A stretch of DNA of 12,377 nt from contig JACCZO010000174.1 in assembly GCA_013695925.1 (NCBI GenBank), forward strand, positions 1 to 12,377, given 5' to 3'. Of this stretch, positions 1-6,943 are shown one piece after another (the first letter of the stretch is position 1; each line of letters opens with the position of its first letter). The DNA is from Chthoniobacterales bacterium. GTDB taxonomy: Bacteria; Verrucomicrobiota; Verrucomicrobiia; Chthoniobacterales; UBA10450. The notes beneath the pieces are model-generated. The model ran no database searches and was not told the origin of the DNA. It saw only the letters and a program-made list of their open reading frames with translations. The translations under genes and the position numbers were made by a program.

Positions 1-896
1 GCCTCCGGGTTCTCGATTAAGTGCTCGTAATTCAGGAACCCCTCGATCGTCGGGCACCAATAAAGCGGGCCCAGGCTCATTTTCGCCGTCCGCTCCGCGA
101 TCGCCTTCAGGATGTCTTCCGGATAACCGGGCGCAGTCGAGAGGCCGGTGTGCTCGAAATCGTCGACCCCGGCCGCGAGTCCGCGCCGGATTTCGTCCGG
201 CCGATGAGAGTGAGCCACGACCGGCAGTTTGTGCGCGTGCGCTTCATCCACCACCGCTTTCACTTCCTCCAGCGTCATCTCGTCCTGGTCGATCAGCTTG
301 ATGATGTCGACCCCGGCCTCGGCCAGTTTCTTGACTTTAGCCCGGCCGTCCGCCGCGCCTTTGACGCCCCAGCGAAACGCTTCTGTCCCGGGATAAGGCG
401 CGTGCTGAATGAACGGCCCGGAAACGTAAAGCGTCGGGCCGGGGATTTCGCCTTTATTGATCCGGTCGCGCACTTCGATGCTTTCCTTCAAGGGGGCACC
501 GAGATCGCGCGCGCTCGTCACGCCCGCCATCAGGAGCTGCTGGGCGGCGGCGGGCATGATGTCCGGCCCGAAGCGATCCGGGTAAGTTTTATCCCAGTGA
601 TCGTAGTCGCTGTGACCGAGGAGCATGGTGTGGACGTGGCAATCCCAGAGCCCGGGCAGCACGTCCATCCCCTCGGTCGAGATGACTTCGGCCTCTTTCG
701 GCACCGCCAGTTTGCCGACCTGCCCGATGGCGGTGACCCGTTCGCCGTCGATCAGGATCACGCTATTGCCGAGCGGCGGCCCGCCGAAGCCATCGATCAG
801 GCGACCACCGACGAGCGCCGTTAGGCCCGCGGAGACAGAGTGGGCGAAAGCGCAGAGCAGGGCGACGAGATAAAGAAGTATGCGCGAGCGAGTCAT
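1..896 (-). CDS. Exported metal-dependent amidohydrolase (imidazolonepropionase-like), C-terminus beyond window
   Basis: This is an amidohydrolase-superfamily protein; about 298 N-terminal residues are visible and the frame stays open to the left edge. Residues 1-23 look like a Sec signal peptide (MTRSR followed by a Leu/Ala-rich stretch ending SVSAG), so the enzyme probably acts in the periplasm or outside. The metal-site motifs appear in order: CHVH (His87, His89) after PGLWD, a likely carboxylated lysine in DIIKL (Lys200), VVAHSH (His229/His231) and the FEHTG histidine (His249). The final catalytic Asp lies outside the window. Family knowledge: such enzymes hydrolyse cyclic amides or prolyl dipeptides; the substrate cannot be told here. 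The start is ATG at 896. An in-frame ATG at 908 would add MLAI but sits against a strong hairpin (912-938). Neither has a clear ribosome binding site. The codons for Leu-Thr near residue 25 carry the CCTAACG motif. Confidence 0.9.
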   Translation of the reverse strand, partial: MTRSRILLYLVALLCAFAHSVSAGLTALVGGRLIDGFGGPPLGNSVILIDGERVTAIGQVGKLAVPKEAEVISTEGMDVLPGLWDCHVHTMLLGHSDYDHWDKTYPDRFGPDIMPAAAQQLLMAGVTSARDLGAPLKESIEVRDRINKGEIPGPTLYVSGPFIQHAPYPGTEAFRWGVKGAADGRAKVKKLAEAGVDIIKLIDQDEMTLEEVKAVVDEAHAHKLPVVAHSHRPDEIRRGLAAGVDDFEHTGLSTAPGYPEDILKAIAERTAKMSLGPLYWCPTIEGFLNYEHLIENPE

Positions 897-911
897 GATC
901 GCGAGCATAGC

Positions 912-938
912 GGCAGCTGGCGTGCTCTGCCAGCTGCC
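912..938. repeat. Perfect 10-bp inverted repeat before the amidohydrolase start
   Basis: GGCAGCTGGC (912-921) and GCCAGCTGCC (929-938) are exact reverse complements around a 7-base loop. In the minus-strand transcript the hairpin would end a few bases before the ATG at 908 and 15 bases before the ATG at 896. It has no T-tract, so it is not a typical intrinsic terminator. It could be a dispersed intergenic repeat or influence translation of the amidohydrolase; the sequence alone does not decide. Confidence 0.7.
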
Positions 939-990
939 CGACGAAGATGCTTTGCACCGGTCCGCCGGGTCGTCAGGCGTGGTCCGGTAT

Positions 991-1123
991 TCCGGGTAGC
1001 GCACTCGTCTCGCGGCGACGAACTTACCAGGAGCGCACGGCGGAGGGACGAGCTGACATCGCCAGGAAAGTCCGCGAAGGCGAGACGCCTTCGCCAGCAC
1101 TCGGGACGAATGCGCTACCCGGA
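991..1123. repeat. Palindromic MITE-like intergenic element with 22-bp terminal inverted repeats
   Basis: The left arm 991-1012 (starts TCCGGGTAGCGCA) and the right arm 1102-1123 (ends TGCGCTACCCGGA) are inverted copies. They are identical over the outer 13 bases and match 20 of 22 overall. The 89-base interior holds a second perfect palindrome, GCGAAGGCG-AGA-CGCCTTCGC (1074-1094). No coding capacity is credible inside. The right arm provides the TAG stop (1115-1117) and the last Ser-Gly codons of the upstream squalene synthase-like gene. The shape suggests a non-autonomous mobile or REP-like element; no target-site duplication was identified. Confidence 0.65.
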
Positions 1124-2035
1124 GATGAGCAGCAGCCGATCGAAGCGCCGGCGCAATGCGAGCGGCGAGGCGGCGGCGAGCGCGCCCGTGGCCAGGATGC
1201 GGCGGATTTCGTTGCGCGAGACTTTGATCTTTTCGTCGGTTGGTCCGGCCGCGCGCAGGCGCGCAATCGTCCGGGCGCCGATCAGGGCGGGCAGAGCGGT
1301 GGCGAAGCGCAATCGCCAACTCGTCAGGGCGGACGCGTATGCGATTCCGGCGCCGATCTCCTTTTCGGCGCGAGCCAGCCAGCGGGCGGCGCTTTCCCCC
1401 GCGGGCAGGTAAATCCGGCCGTTCTTTTCATCCGCGGCGCGATCGCGCAGGACGTTGATCAACTGCAAGCCTTTCCCGTACTCGATCCCGAGTTCCGTCA
1501 TTTCGTCAGGTAAACGGGTCGCGAAATTTACGAAGTGTCGGAATCCGAGCCTGGTCCAGAACTGGCCGACGCAGCCGGCCACGAGATAGGTGTATTCCTC
1601 GAGCTCCGCTGCGCTCCGCAGAGCCGCTGTTCGCGTGGGATCGCCGAATCGCTCGAGGTCGAGCTCCTGCCCTCTTACGATTGTTTGCAGGACGCTCCGG
1701 ATGTCTTCTCGATCGGCCGGCTCGACTCTGGTCAGCCAGTCGAGAATGGCGTCGAGCTGTTCGATCAGTCTGCGTTCGGCCGGATCAGTCTGCCGGGCGG
1801 CGAAATCGCGCAGCGAGTCGGTCACGCCGGCAAAATCAAGCTCGCCCGCGACGACCTGCGCAAAGCCCCGCAGAATCGTTAGGCGGACGCTTGCAGGAAT
1901 GGTGGCGGTGTCGGCAATGGTGTCGGTCGCGCGGGCCAACAGATAGCCAAGGCTGACCGGTTCCCGCAGCGGCCCGGGCAAAAATCGGATCGTTAGGTAA
2001 AACGAACGCGAAACCGATTTGAGAATCGCGTTCAC
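1115..2035 (-). CDS. Squalene/phytoene synthase-family protein (head-to-head prenyl transferase)
   Basis: The 306-residue protein belongs to the trans-isoprenyl diphosphate synthase, head-to-head class, which condenses two farnesyl (or geranylgeranyl) diphosphates to squalene or phytoene. Visible signs are SRSFYLTIRFLP at the N-terminus, the first aspartate motif DTIAD (38-42), EYTYLVAGCVGQFW (147-160), and the second aspartate motif in QLINVLRDRAAD (D198, D202) followed by GRIYLP. Both DxxxD motifs needed for Mg-diphosphate binding are intact. Squalene versus phytoene cannot be settled from motifs; squalene (sterol or hopanoid precursor) is my preference. The start is GTG at 2035, which overlaps the upstream TGA as GTGA, implying translational coupling to the DUF362 gene. 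A longer frame back to 2155 would run far into that gene and is not favoured. The last two codons and the stop lie in a palindromic element. Confidence 0.9.
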   Translation of the reverse strand: MNAILKSVSRSFYLTIRFLPGPLREPVSLGYLLARATDTIADTATIPASVRLTILRGFAQVVAGELDFAGVTDSLRDFAARQTDPAERRLIEQLDAILDWLTRVEPADREDIRSVLQTIVRGQELDLERFGDPTRTAALRSAAELEEYTYLVAGCVGQFWTRLGFRHFVNFATRLPDEMTELGIEYGKGLQLINVLRDRAADEKNGRIYLPAGESAARWLARAEKEIGAGIAYASALTSWRLRFATALPALIGARTIARLRAAGPTDEKIKVSRNEIRRILATGALAAASPLALRRRFDRLLLISG

Positions 2036-3153
2036 GGGCCGACGTCGCGGATTTCGATGCGCTTCAGATCCGCATTTCCGAGGCCGAATTGACCAGCTAC
2101 CTGGACGTGGGCACCAAGGCGTTTGATCGGCGGCACCCTGCGTTTCTTGCGCCATTCCTCGAGTTGCCGGAGCGCGATGGCGTCGATCGCCACCGGGTCC
2201 TTGCTCGCGTAGAGCGTGGCGAAGGGGAAGGCGTAACCAGGCTGCGACTCCGGGCCACCGGCGTATTGCGCGAGCAGGCCGTCCATCAGGTTGAGCACTA
2301 CCTTCGGCCCGATGTGCGGGTCGCTATAAATTTCCGGGATGCTGGACGCGCCAAAATCGGGAGGGACGCCAAAGCGACGCCAGTTGTCGATGTTTGGAAT
2401 GGTGACGTTGTAGAGACAACCGGCGATTCCATTGCGCACGCTGTCGCTCAGGACCGGGAGATTGATGATTTTGGTTACTTCGTTGGCGACGATTTTCGAG
2501 AGATGGCTGACGCTGCTCGTGTTCTCGGTCTCGCTCAATAACGGCATCTGCCCGCGACCACCGGTGTATTCGAAATCTCCCCAGATGAGGTTGCCGAGAA
2601 ACGGTGCCGAGATGGTCGCCTTTGGATCGTAGCCCTCGCGCGGCGCGATCGATTTGAGCTGGTAGCCTTCGCTGCCGGTGTAGCCGGCTGCGCTGATTCC
2701 GCCGAGCGATTTGTCCCAGACGATGATGTCACGGCGGGAATGTCCGGCAGCGACGAGGCCGTCAACGATCGTGTTCACGATCTCGCGGTGGGTGGTGAAA
2801 AGTTCGCCGCCCGCGGCCGAGATCTTGATCCCGATCCGGTCGTCAGGCTTGACCAGGGAGCGCCAGGCACTCGCGATGACGGGCTGGCGGGTAACGGCGA
2901 GGATGAGCGCGTTGGTCATTCGCCTGACGAGCTGGGGATTGGCTTCGTAGTCGTGGATCGCGTCCGGATTATGGGCCCGATAAACGACGGAAGGCGGCGG
3001 CAACGGTGGCGTTGACTCCGGCGGTGGGAGGCCCTGGGCGGCTGCGCATCCCGCGCTGGCGACCAGAAAAGCGATTGAGCGAAAGAGGCGAGCGACGATG
3101 GTGGACTCTATGGGCCAGGGAACGAATGACAACTCCGCGGCGGTGCGGCACAT
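2032..3153 (-). CDS. Secreted DUF362 domain protein
   Basis: This is a 373-residue protein of the DUF362 family, whose function is not established. A hydrophobic segment near residues 26-39 (SIAFLVASAGCAAA, then QG) looks like a signal peptide, and a proline-rich linker follows (about 43-54). Family-like blocks are IGIKISAAGG (about 107-116), THREIVNTIVDGL with GHSRRDIIVWDKS, IINLPVLSDSVRNGIAGCLYN, and YASKDPVAIDAIAL near the C-terminus. Few cysteines are present, so this is not the ferredoxin-fused form. The start is uncertain: ATG at 3153 gives an unusually long leader before the hydrophobic core, and TTG at 3132 is an alternative. Both overlap the divergent hemW start by 20-56 bases. Its stop overlaps the GTG of the squalene synthase-like gene by 4 bases, so the two are very probably cotranscribed. 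Confidence 0.87.
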   Translation of the reverse strand: MCRTAAELSFVPWPIESTIVARLFRSIAFLVASAGCAAAQGLPPPESTPPLPPPSVVYRAHNPDAIHDYEANPQLVRRMTNALILAVTRQPVIASAWRSLVKPDDRIGIKISAAGGELFTTHREIVNTIVDGLVAAGHSRRDIIVWDKSLGGISAAGYTGSEGYQLKSIAPREGYDPKATISAPFLGNLIWGDFEYTGGRGQMPLLSETENTSSVSHLSKIVANEVTKIINLPVLSDSVRNGIAGCLYNVTIPNIDNWRRFGVPPDFGASSIPEIYSDPHIGPKVVLNLMDGLLAQYAGGPESQPGYAFPFATLYASKDPVAIDAIALRQLEEWRKKRRVPPIKRLGAHVQVAGQFGLGNADLKRIEIRDVGP

Positions 3154-4225
3154 TTACGTGCACATTCCCTTTTGCGCCCGGATTTGCCCCTATTGCGCCT
3201 TCTACAAAGAGCGGGCGGACCCGGCGCAGGCGAAGCGCTTTTGCGAGGCGCTGGTGGCAGAATTGGGAGCGATCGCGCTGCGGCCGAAGACGATCTTTTT
3301 TGGCGGCGGCACGCCCACCGCCCTAACGACCGATCAGCTCGCATTCCTTCTCGACGGTTTTCAGGCGCAACTCGATCTGTCCGAACTCGAGGAGTGGACC
3401 TTCGAAGCGAACCCGGGAAGCGTTTCGGGCCGGAAGGCGCAACTGCTGCGCGCGAACGGCGTGAACCGGATCAGTCTCGGGGTGCAGTCGTTCGATGACG
3501 GTCTGTTGCAATTGCTCGGGCGCGAGCACTCGGCCGCGCAGGCGGAAGCGTCCTTCGCCTTGTTGCGAGGGGCGGGGTTCGGGAATCTCAACGTCGACCT
3601 GATGTTTGGCCTGCCCGGCCAGACGCTCGCGCAATGGGAAGCGACCCTGCAACGCGCGCTCGCGCTGAAACCTGATCATATTTCGGCCTATTGCCTGACC
3701 TACGAGGAGGACACGGAATTTTTTCTCCGCCACGCCCGGGGCGAATTCCGGACGGATGCAGAGGCGGACGCGGATTTTTTTGTGCGGACGGACGAATTGT
3801 TAGGCAATGCCGGCTTCGAGCATTACGAAGTCTCGAATTATGCGCGGCCTGGCTTCGAATCGGTTCATAATCGCGCGTACTGGAGCGGGAGCGATTATCT
3901 CGGGCTCGGGCCAAGCGCGGTCTCAACCGTCGGATTGCGGCGCTGGCAGAACGTCTCGGATTACCGTGTCTATGCCGAGCGTTTGTTAGGCGGGGAATCG
4001 GCTTCGACCGGCAATGAAATTCTGACCCCAGGAATGAAACGCTCGGAATCAATTGCCTTGTCGCTCCGAACCAACTGGGGGATTCCGGCCGAGTGGGTGG
4101 ACGATCGGCCTAACGAAGTGGAAGAGTTTGTTCGTCTCGGCCTGATGTTGCCGCAGGCGGAGCGCTACGTCTTGACCCGAGAGGGGCGCTTCCTCGCCGA
4201 TTCGGTGGCGGCAGCGTTTATTTAA
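3098..4225 (+). CDS. hemW: HemW, radical SAM haem-binding protein (coproporphyrinogen III oxidase-like)
   Basis: The 375-residue radical SAM protein is of normal length for HemW. The [4Fe-4S] cluster motif CxxxCxxC is Cys26, Cys30 and Cys33 in HIPFCARICPYCAFY. The fourth cysteine that marks true HemN is absent; Ala follows where HemW usually has Asp. Other supports are FFGGGTPT (67-74, SAM binding), GVQSFDDGLLQLLGREH, NVDLMFGLPGQT, HISAYCLTYEEDT and HYEVSNYARPG with HNRAYW. The family is thought to deliver haem to apoproteins rather than oxidise coproporphyrinogen. The start at 3098 has a GAGG sequence about 9 bases upstream; ATG at 3110 is possible. The TAA (4223-4225) touches the uppS stop with no spacer. 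Two Leu-Leu-Gly sites use the rare codon TTA inside the TGTTAGG motif. Confidence 0.95.
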   Translation: MVDSMGQGTNDNSAAVRHIYVHIPFCARICPYCAFYKERADPAQAKRFCEALVAELGAIALRPKTIFFGGGTPTALTTDQLAFLLDGFQAQLDLSELEEWTFEANPGSVSGRKAQLLRANGVNRISLGVQSFDDGLLQLLGREHSAAQAEASFALLRGAGFGNLNVDLMFGLPGQTLAQWEATLQRALALKPDHISAYCLTYEEDTEFFLRHARGEFRTDAEADADFFVRTDELLGNAGFEHYEVSNYARPGFESVHNRAYWSGSDYLGLGPSAVSTVGLRRWQNVSDYRVYAERLLGGESASTGNEILTPGMKRSESIALSLRTNWGIPAEWVDDRPNEVEEFVRLGLMLPQAERYVLTREGRFLADSVAAAFI

Positions 4226-4939
4226 TCAGACGCCGCCGTATCTCCGCTGGCGGCGGCTGAATTCGTTGACCGCTTCGAACAGGTCTTCTTTCCCGAAATC
4301 GGGCCAGAGTTTCGGGGTGACATACATCTCGGTGTAGGAAAGCTGCCAAAGGAGGAAGTTCGAAATCCGCATCTCGCCCGAGGTGCGGATGAGGAGATCG
4401 GGATCGGGATAATAGCGGGTGTAAAGATGTTTGCTGAACATTTCGACGTCGATCATCGCGGGGTCGATGTGCCCCTGCTCGATCTCGTGCAAAAGGCTCT
4501 TGATGCCGTCGACGATCTCGAGCCGGCCGCCGTAACTGAGCGCGAGGATGAGGGTCAGCCCGTGATTGTGCGCCGTTTGCTCGATCGATTTGTGCAGCTG
4601 CTTCTGGCAGGCCTCCGGCAGATCCGTCAGGCGCCCGATCGCCTGGAGCCGGACGTTTTTCTCGATCAACTCCGGCGTCTTTTCCTTCAGGAAACGCTCG
4701 AGCAGATTCATGAGCGCCAAGACTTCGCTTTTCGGCCTCTGCCAGTTCTCGGCCGAGAAGGCGTAGAGGGTGAGAAACTCGATCCGCAGATCGCCACAGC
4801 CTTCCACGCAGGCTTTGACGGCGTCGGCGCCTTTTTCATGGCCCTTGATCCGGGGCAGGCCGCGCTCTTTGGCCCAGCGGCCGTTCCCATCCATGATGAT
4901 GGCAACGTGGCGCGGAATCGATTTTGGCGATGTGGGCAT
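4226..4939 (-). CDS. uppS: Undecaprenyl diphosphate synthase (cis-prenyltransferase)
   Basis: The 237-residue UppS adds isopentenyl units in cis to farnesyl diphosphate to give the C55 lipid carrier precursor for cell-wall synthesis; it is cytosolic or membrane-associated. The hallmark HVAIIMDGNGRWAKERG begins at residue 11, with catalytic Asp17. Also present are IKGHEKGADA, YAFSAENWQRP (59-69) and the C-terminal block from DLLIRTSGE (181-189) through RISNFLLWQLSYTE (191-204). The usual NYGGR reads SYGGR here (135-139), a mild substitution. The start is ATG at 4939. It converges with hemW at zero distance, leaving no room for a terminator outside the coding sequences. A 141-base gap with a large inverted repeat separates it from purA upstream. 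UppP, which acts on its product, is encoded about 2 kb upstream on the same strand. Confidence 0.97.
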   Translation of the reverse strand: MPTSPKSIPRHVAIIMDGNGRWAKERGLPRIKGHEKGADAVKACVEGCGDLRIEFLTLYAFSAENWQRPKSEVLALMNLLERFLKEKTPELIEKNVRLQAIGRLTDLPEACQKQLHKSIEQTAHNHGLTLILALSYGGRLEIVDGIKSLLHEIEQGHIDPAMIDVEMFSKHLYTRYYPDPDLLIRTSGEMRISNFLLWQLSYTEMYVTPKLWPDFGKEDLFEAVNEFSRRQRRYGGV

Positions 4940-4949
4940 GACGCTAGTT

Positions 4950-5027
4950 GTAGCCGGGGGCGTTGACCCCGGCCGCTGGAAGAGCTGGCCACGTGTTTGA
5001 CCAACCGGGGTCAGCGCCCCCGGCTAC
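4950..5027. repeat. 23-bp near-perfect inverted repeat between purA and uppS
   Basis: The left arm 4950-4972 (begins GTAGCCGGGGGCG, ends GACCCCGG) and right arm 5005-5027 are reverse complements at 22 of 23 positions. The one mismatch allows a G-U pair in one transcript. The loop is 32 bases. Each arm is itself a small hairpin (CCGGGG, seven bases, CCCCGG), so a branched structure is possible. There is no T-tract on either side, so a classical intrinsic terminator is unlikely. It resembles a REP/MITE-type intergenic element. Confidence 0.75.
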
Positions 5028-5080
5028 CACGCAAACCTTTGCGCTTCGCCCACCCTCCGTTCTTATCGCGCTGCCGTGCA

Positions 5081-6349
5081 TTAGAGGATCAGCGTCTGGC
5101 CGCGGGCTGGTCCGACGCTGATCATCGAGAGGCGAGCGCCCGTGAGCTCCGCGATTTTTTTCGCGTAGTCGCGCGCTGCCTTCGGCAAATCGGAAAGCTT
5201 TTTTGCTTTCTCGGTCGATTTTTTCCAGCCGGGAAATTCGAGGTAAACCGGTTGGCACCGGATCAATTGCGCCGCATCGCTGGGCGGCACTTCGAGCGTT
5301 TTTCCATCGAGCTTGTAGGCGACGCAGACTTTGATCGGGTCGACCGTGTCGAGTCCATCGAGATTGGTGATGGCCAGCTCGTCGATGCCATTGATCATCG
5401 TGGCATAACGAGTCGCGACGGCGTCGAACCAGCCACAGCGTCGCGCCCGCCCGGTGGTCGCGCCAAATTCCCGTCCCATGTCGTGCAGCATTCCGGCGAT
5501 CGCCGGGTCTTCCGTGGGGAGCGAACCTTCCCCGACCCGCGTCGTGTAGGCTTTCATCACTCCGAGAACGCGATCCATCCGATGCGGCGGCACGCCCGTG
5601 CCGGTGCAGGCGCCGCCCGCGGTTGTGTTCGAGGAAGTAACGTAGGGATAAGTGCCGTGATCGATGTCGAGAAAAGTGCCCTGCGCGCCCTCGAAAAGAA
5701 TCTCTTTCCCCTGCTGCAACGCGCGATGCAGATACACGACCGTGTTGGCGACGAAGGGCCGCAATTTCTCGCCTGCGGCAAGGAAATCGCGATTCACCTT
5801 GGCGAAGGAAATCGGACGCGCGCCCAGGGCTTTCAGGATGCTGTTGTTCTCGCGCATCTTGGCCTCAAGTTTCTTGGTGAAAAGCTCGGGCTGCAGCAGA
5901 TCGGCCATGCGCAGTCCGGTCCGCGCGGCTTTGTCGCCGTAGGCGGGACCGATGCCGCGTTTGGTCGTGCCAATTTTCGCGTGGCCCTGGCGCTGCTCGC
6001 GTTGTTCATCGAGCGCGCGGTGATAGGGCAGAACAAGATGCGCGCAGTCGCTGATGAGCAGGTTCTTCCCGATCCTGACCCCAACCTTGCGCAGCCCCTC
6101 GATTTCGTCCACCAGAGCGACCGGATCGATCACGACGCCGTTGCCGATGACGCACATTTTTCCGCGGCGCAATATGCCCGAGGGAATCAGATGCAGGACG
6201 TACTTCTTGCCGCCCTGGATGACGGTGTGGCCGGCGTTATTTCCGCCCTGGCTGCGGACGACGATATCGGCGTTGCCGGTCAGGACATCGATGATCTTGC
6301 CCTTGCCTTCATCGCCCCATTGCGCGCCGACCAGTATCGTGTTTGCCAT
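5081..6349 (-). CDS. purA: Adenylosuccinate synthetase
   Basis: The 422-residue PurA (E. coli form about 432) joins IMP and aspartate using GTP, the first committed step to AMP, in the cytosol. The N-terminal MANTILVGAQWGDEGKGK has the GTP-binding loop and catalytic Asp13; NNAGHT (37-42) carries catalytic His41; GTTKRGIGPAY (128-137) is the second signature. Further on are LFEGAQGTFLDID, HGTYPYVTSSN and TTGRARRCGWFD. All expected key residues look intact. The start is ATG at 6349 and no Shine-Dalgarno is evident. The 12 bases TTCTCAAACCGC lie just upstream of the start, and the same 12-mer abuts the uppP start. The opposite strand carries an even longer open frame (4997-6421) that I regard as a codon-bias shadow. 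Confidence 0.98.
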   Translation of the reverse strand: MANTILVGAQWGDEGKGKIIDVLTGNADIVVRSQGGNNAGHTVIQGGKKYVLHLIPSGILRRGKMCVIGNGVVIDPVALVDEIEGLRKVGVRIGKNLLISDCAHLVLPYHRALDEQREQRQGHAKIGTTKRGIGPAYGDKAARTGLRMADLLQPELFTKKLEAKMRENNSILKALGARPISFAKVNRDFLAAGEKLRPFVANTVVYLHRALQQGKEILFEGAQGTFLDIDHGTYPYVTSSNTTAGGACTGTGVPPHRMDRVLGVMKAYTTRVGEGSLPTEDPAIAGMLHDMGREFGATTGRARRCGWFDAVATRYATMINGIDELAITNLDGLDTVDPIKVCVAYKLDGKTLEVPPSDAAQLIRCQPVYLEFPGWKKSTEKAKKLSDLPKAARDYAKKIAELTGARLSMISVGPARGQTLIL

Positions 6350-6414
6350 CGGGTTTTGCGGTTTGAGAAGAGGTCGCCGGAAGCTTCACCGGAAGTCCGC
6401 GGCCACCGCGCCCG

Positions 6415-6442
6415 AAGATAGGATGGCGACCCGGGGGCGCAA
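6415..6442 (-). promoter_or_regulatory. Possible sigma70-like promoter for purA
   Basis: On the minus strand, TTGCGC (6442-6437) is followed after 16 bases by TATCTT (6420-6415). This is a weak match to -35/-10 boxes and would start transcription about 60 bases before the purA ATG. The motif match is partial and promoter consensus in this phylum is poorly known, so this is only a candidate. Confidence 0.25.
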
Positions 6443-6490
6443 GCTGGTTTTCTGGTCAAAAAGGAGAAGCCGCTAGCGGAGCCGGAAAAC

Positions 6491-6510
6491 GTTCGTCCGC
6501 CGCGGAGAAC
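6491..6510. terminator. Possible weak terminator hairpin after the DUF6941 gene
   Basis: GTTCGTCCGC and GCGGAGAAC form a bulged stem around the centre at 6501. It is followed by TTTTCG on the plus side and GTTTTCC on the minus side. The minus-strand reading would terminate the uppP-DUF6941 transcript just after its stop codon at 6517. The stem is short and the T-tract only four bases, so confidence is low. Confidence 0.3.
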
Positions 6511-6516
6511 TTTTCG

Positions 6517-6903
6517 TTAGGCCGTCTTGACCTGGATAACGGGCAGCGGAAAGCGCAGCCTCAGTTCATCGCCGAGATAGATCTCGACGTGATGCAGCCC
6601 GAATTGCTGGAACTGCACTCCACCAAAATAATGGACGTTGGTGGCGTGCCCTTCCATTTCCTTGAGATCAAAATCGACCTCCGCCTGGGCGATGGTTTGG
6701 TTGTCGTCCGGCCCGACGATTTTCGAGCGCTGGTGAAACCGCCCCGCGCCGCTGCACCAGCGAGTCCAGATGCAGAGCCGCATGTAGTTCACCGGGAGTT
6801 TCGGGGTCGGGACGATATTGAGCACGCCGACGAGCGTCTGCATGCCGTTGAATTCACAGCGCACGTCCTCGCACAGCACGCAGCTCTGAAGATCGGGTAG
6901 CAT
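6517..6903 (-). CDS. DUF6941-type small protein of unknown function
   Basis: A 128-residue protein I recognise as resembling the DUF6941 family from its N-terminal pattern LCEDVRCEFNGMQTLVGV, followed by VPTPKLPVNYMRLCIWTRW. The C-terminal half is beta-rich, with EVDFDLKEM, ATNVHYFGG and HHVEIYLGDELRLRFPLPV. No signal peptide, membrane segment or catalytic motif is seen, so it is probably cytosolic. Function is unknown. The start is taken as ATG 6903. GTG at 6918 (adding VQTQV) is a real alternative, because the only purine-rich sequence (GAGG near 6935) suits it no worse than the AGG two bases before the ATG. The frame extending to 7068 would overlap uppP and is rejected. The uppP stop is 40 bases upstream, so the two are likely one operon. 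The TAA stop is part of a GCCTAACGA motif. Confidence 0.8.
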   Translation of the reverse strand: MLPDLQSCVLCEDVRCEFNGMQTLVGVLNIVPTPKLPVNYMRLCIWTRWCSGAGRFHQRSKIVGPDDNQTIAQAEVDFDLKEMEGHATNVHYFGGVQFQQFGLHHVEIYLGDELRLRFPLPVIQVKTA

Positions 6904-6943
6904 TACCTGGGTTTGCACAGTGGTTAGTTTACCTCGTTTCGGG

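Noticed and set aside
21..824. A 267-codon plus-strand open frame at the left edge
   Set aside because: The opposite strand encodes an amidohydrolase with all expected metal motifs; this frame has no protein family character.
2036..2155. N-terminal extension of the squalene synthase-like protein to 2155
   Set aside because: It would lie inside the DUF362 coding region; the GTG at 2035 overlapping the TGA is the more natural coupled start.
4950..5027. Inverted repeat as an intrinsic terminator for purA or uppS
   Set aside because: No T-tract on either strand and a 32-base loop; a repeat element is the better fit.
4997..6421. A 474-codon plus-strand open frame opposite purA
   Set aside because: It is the antisense of a clear, complete purA, has no recognisable domain and runs through the intergenic inverted repeat; GC-rich codon usage explains it.
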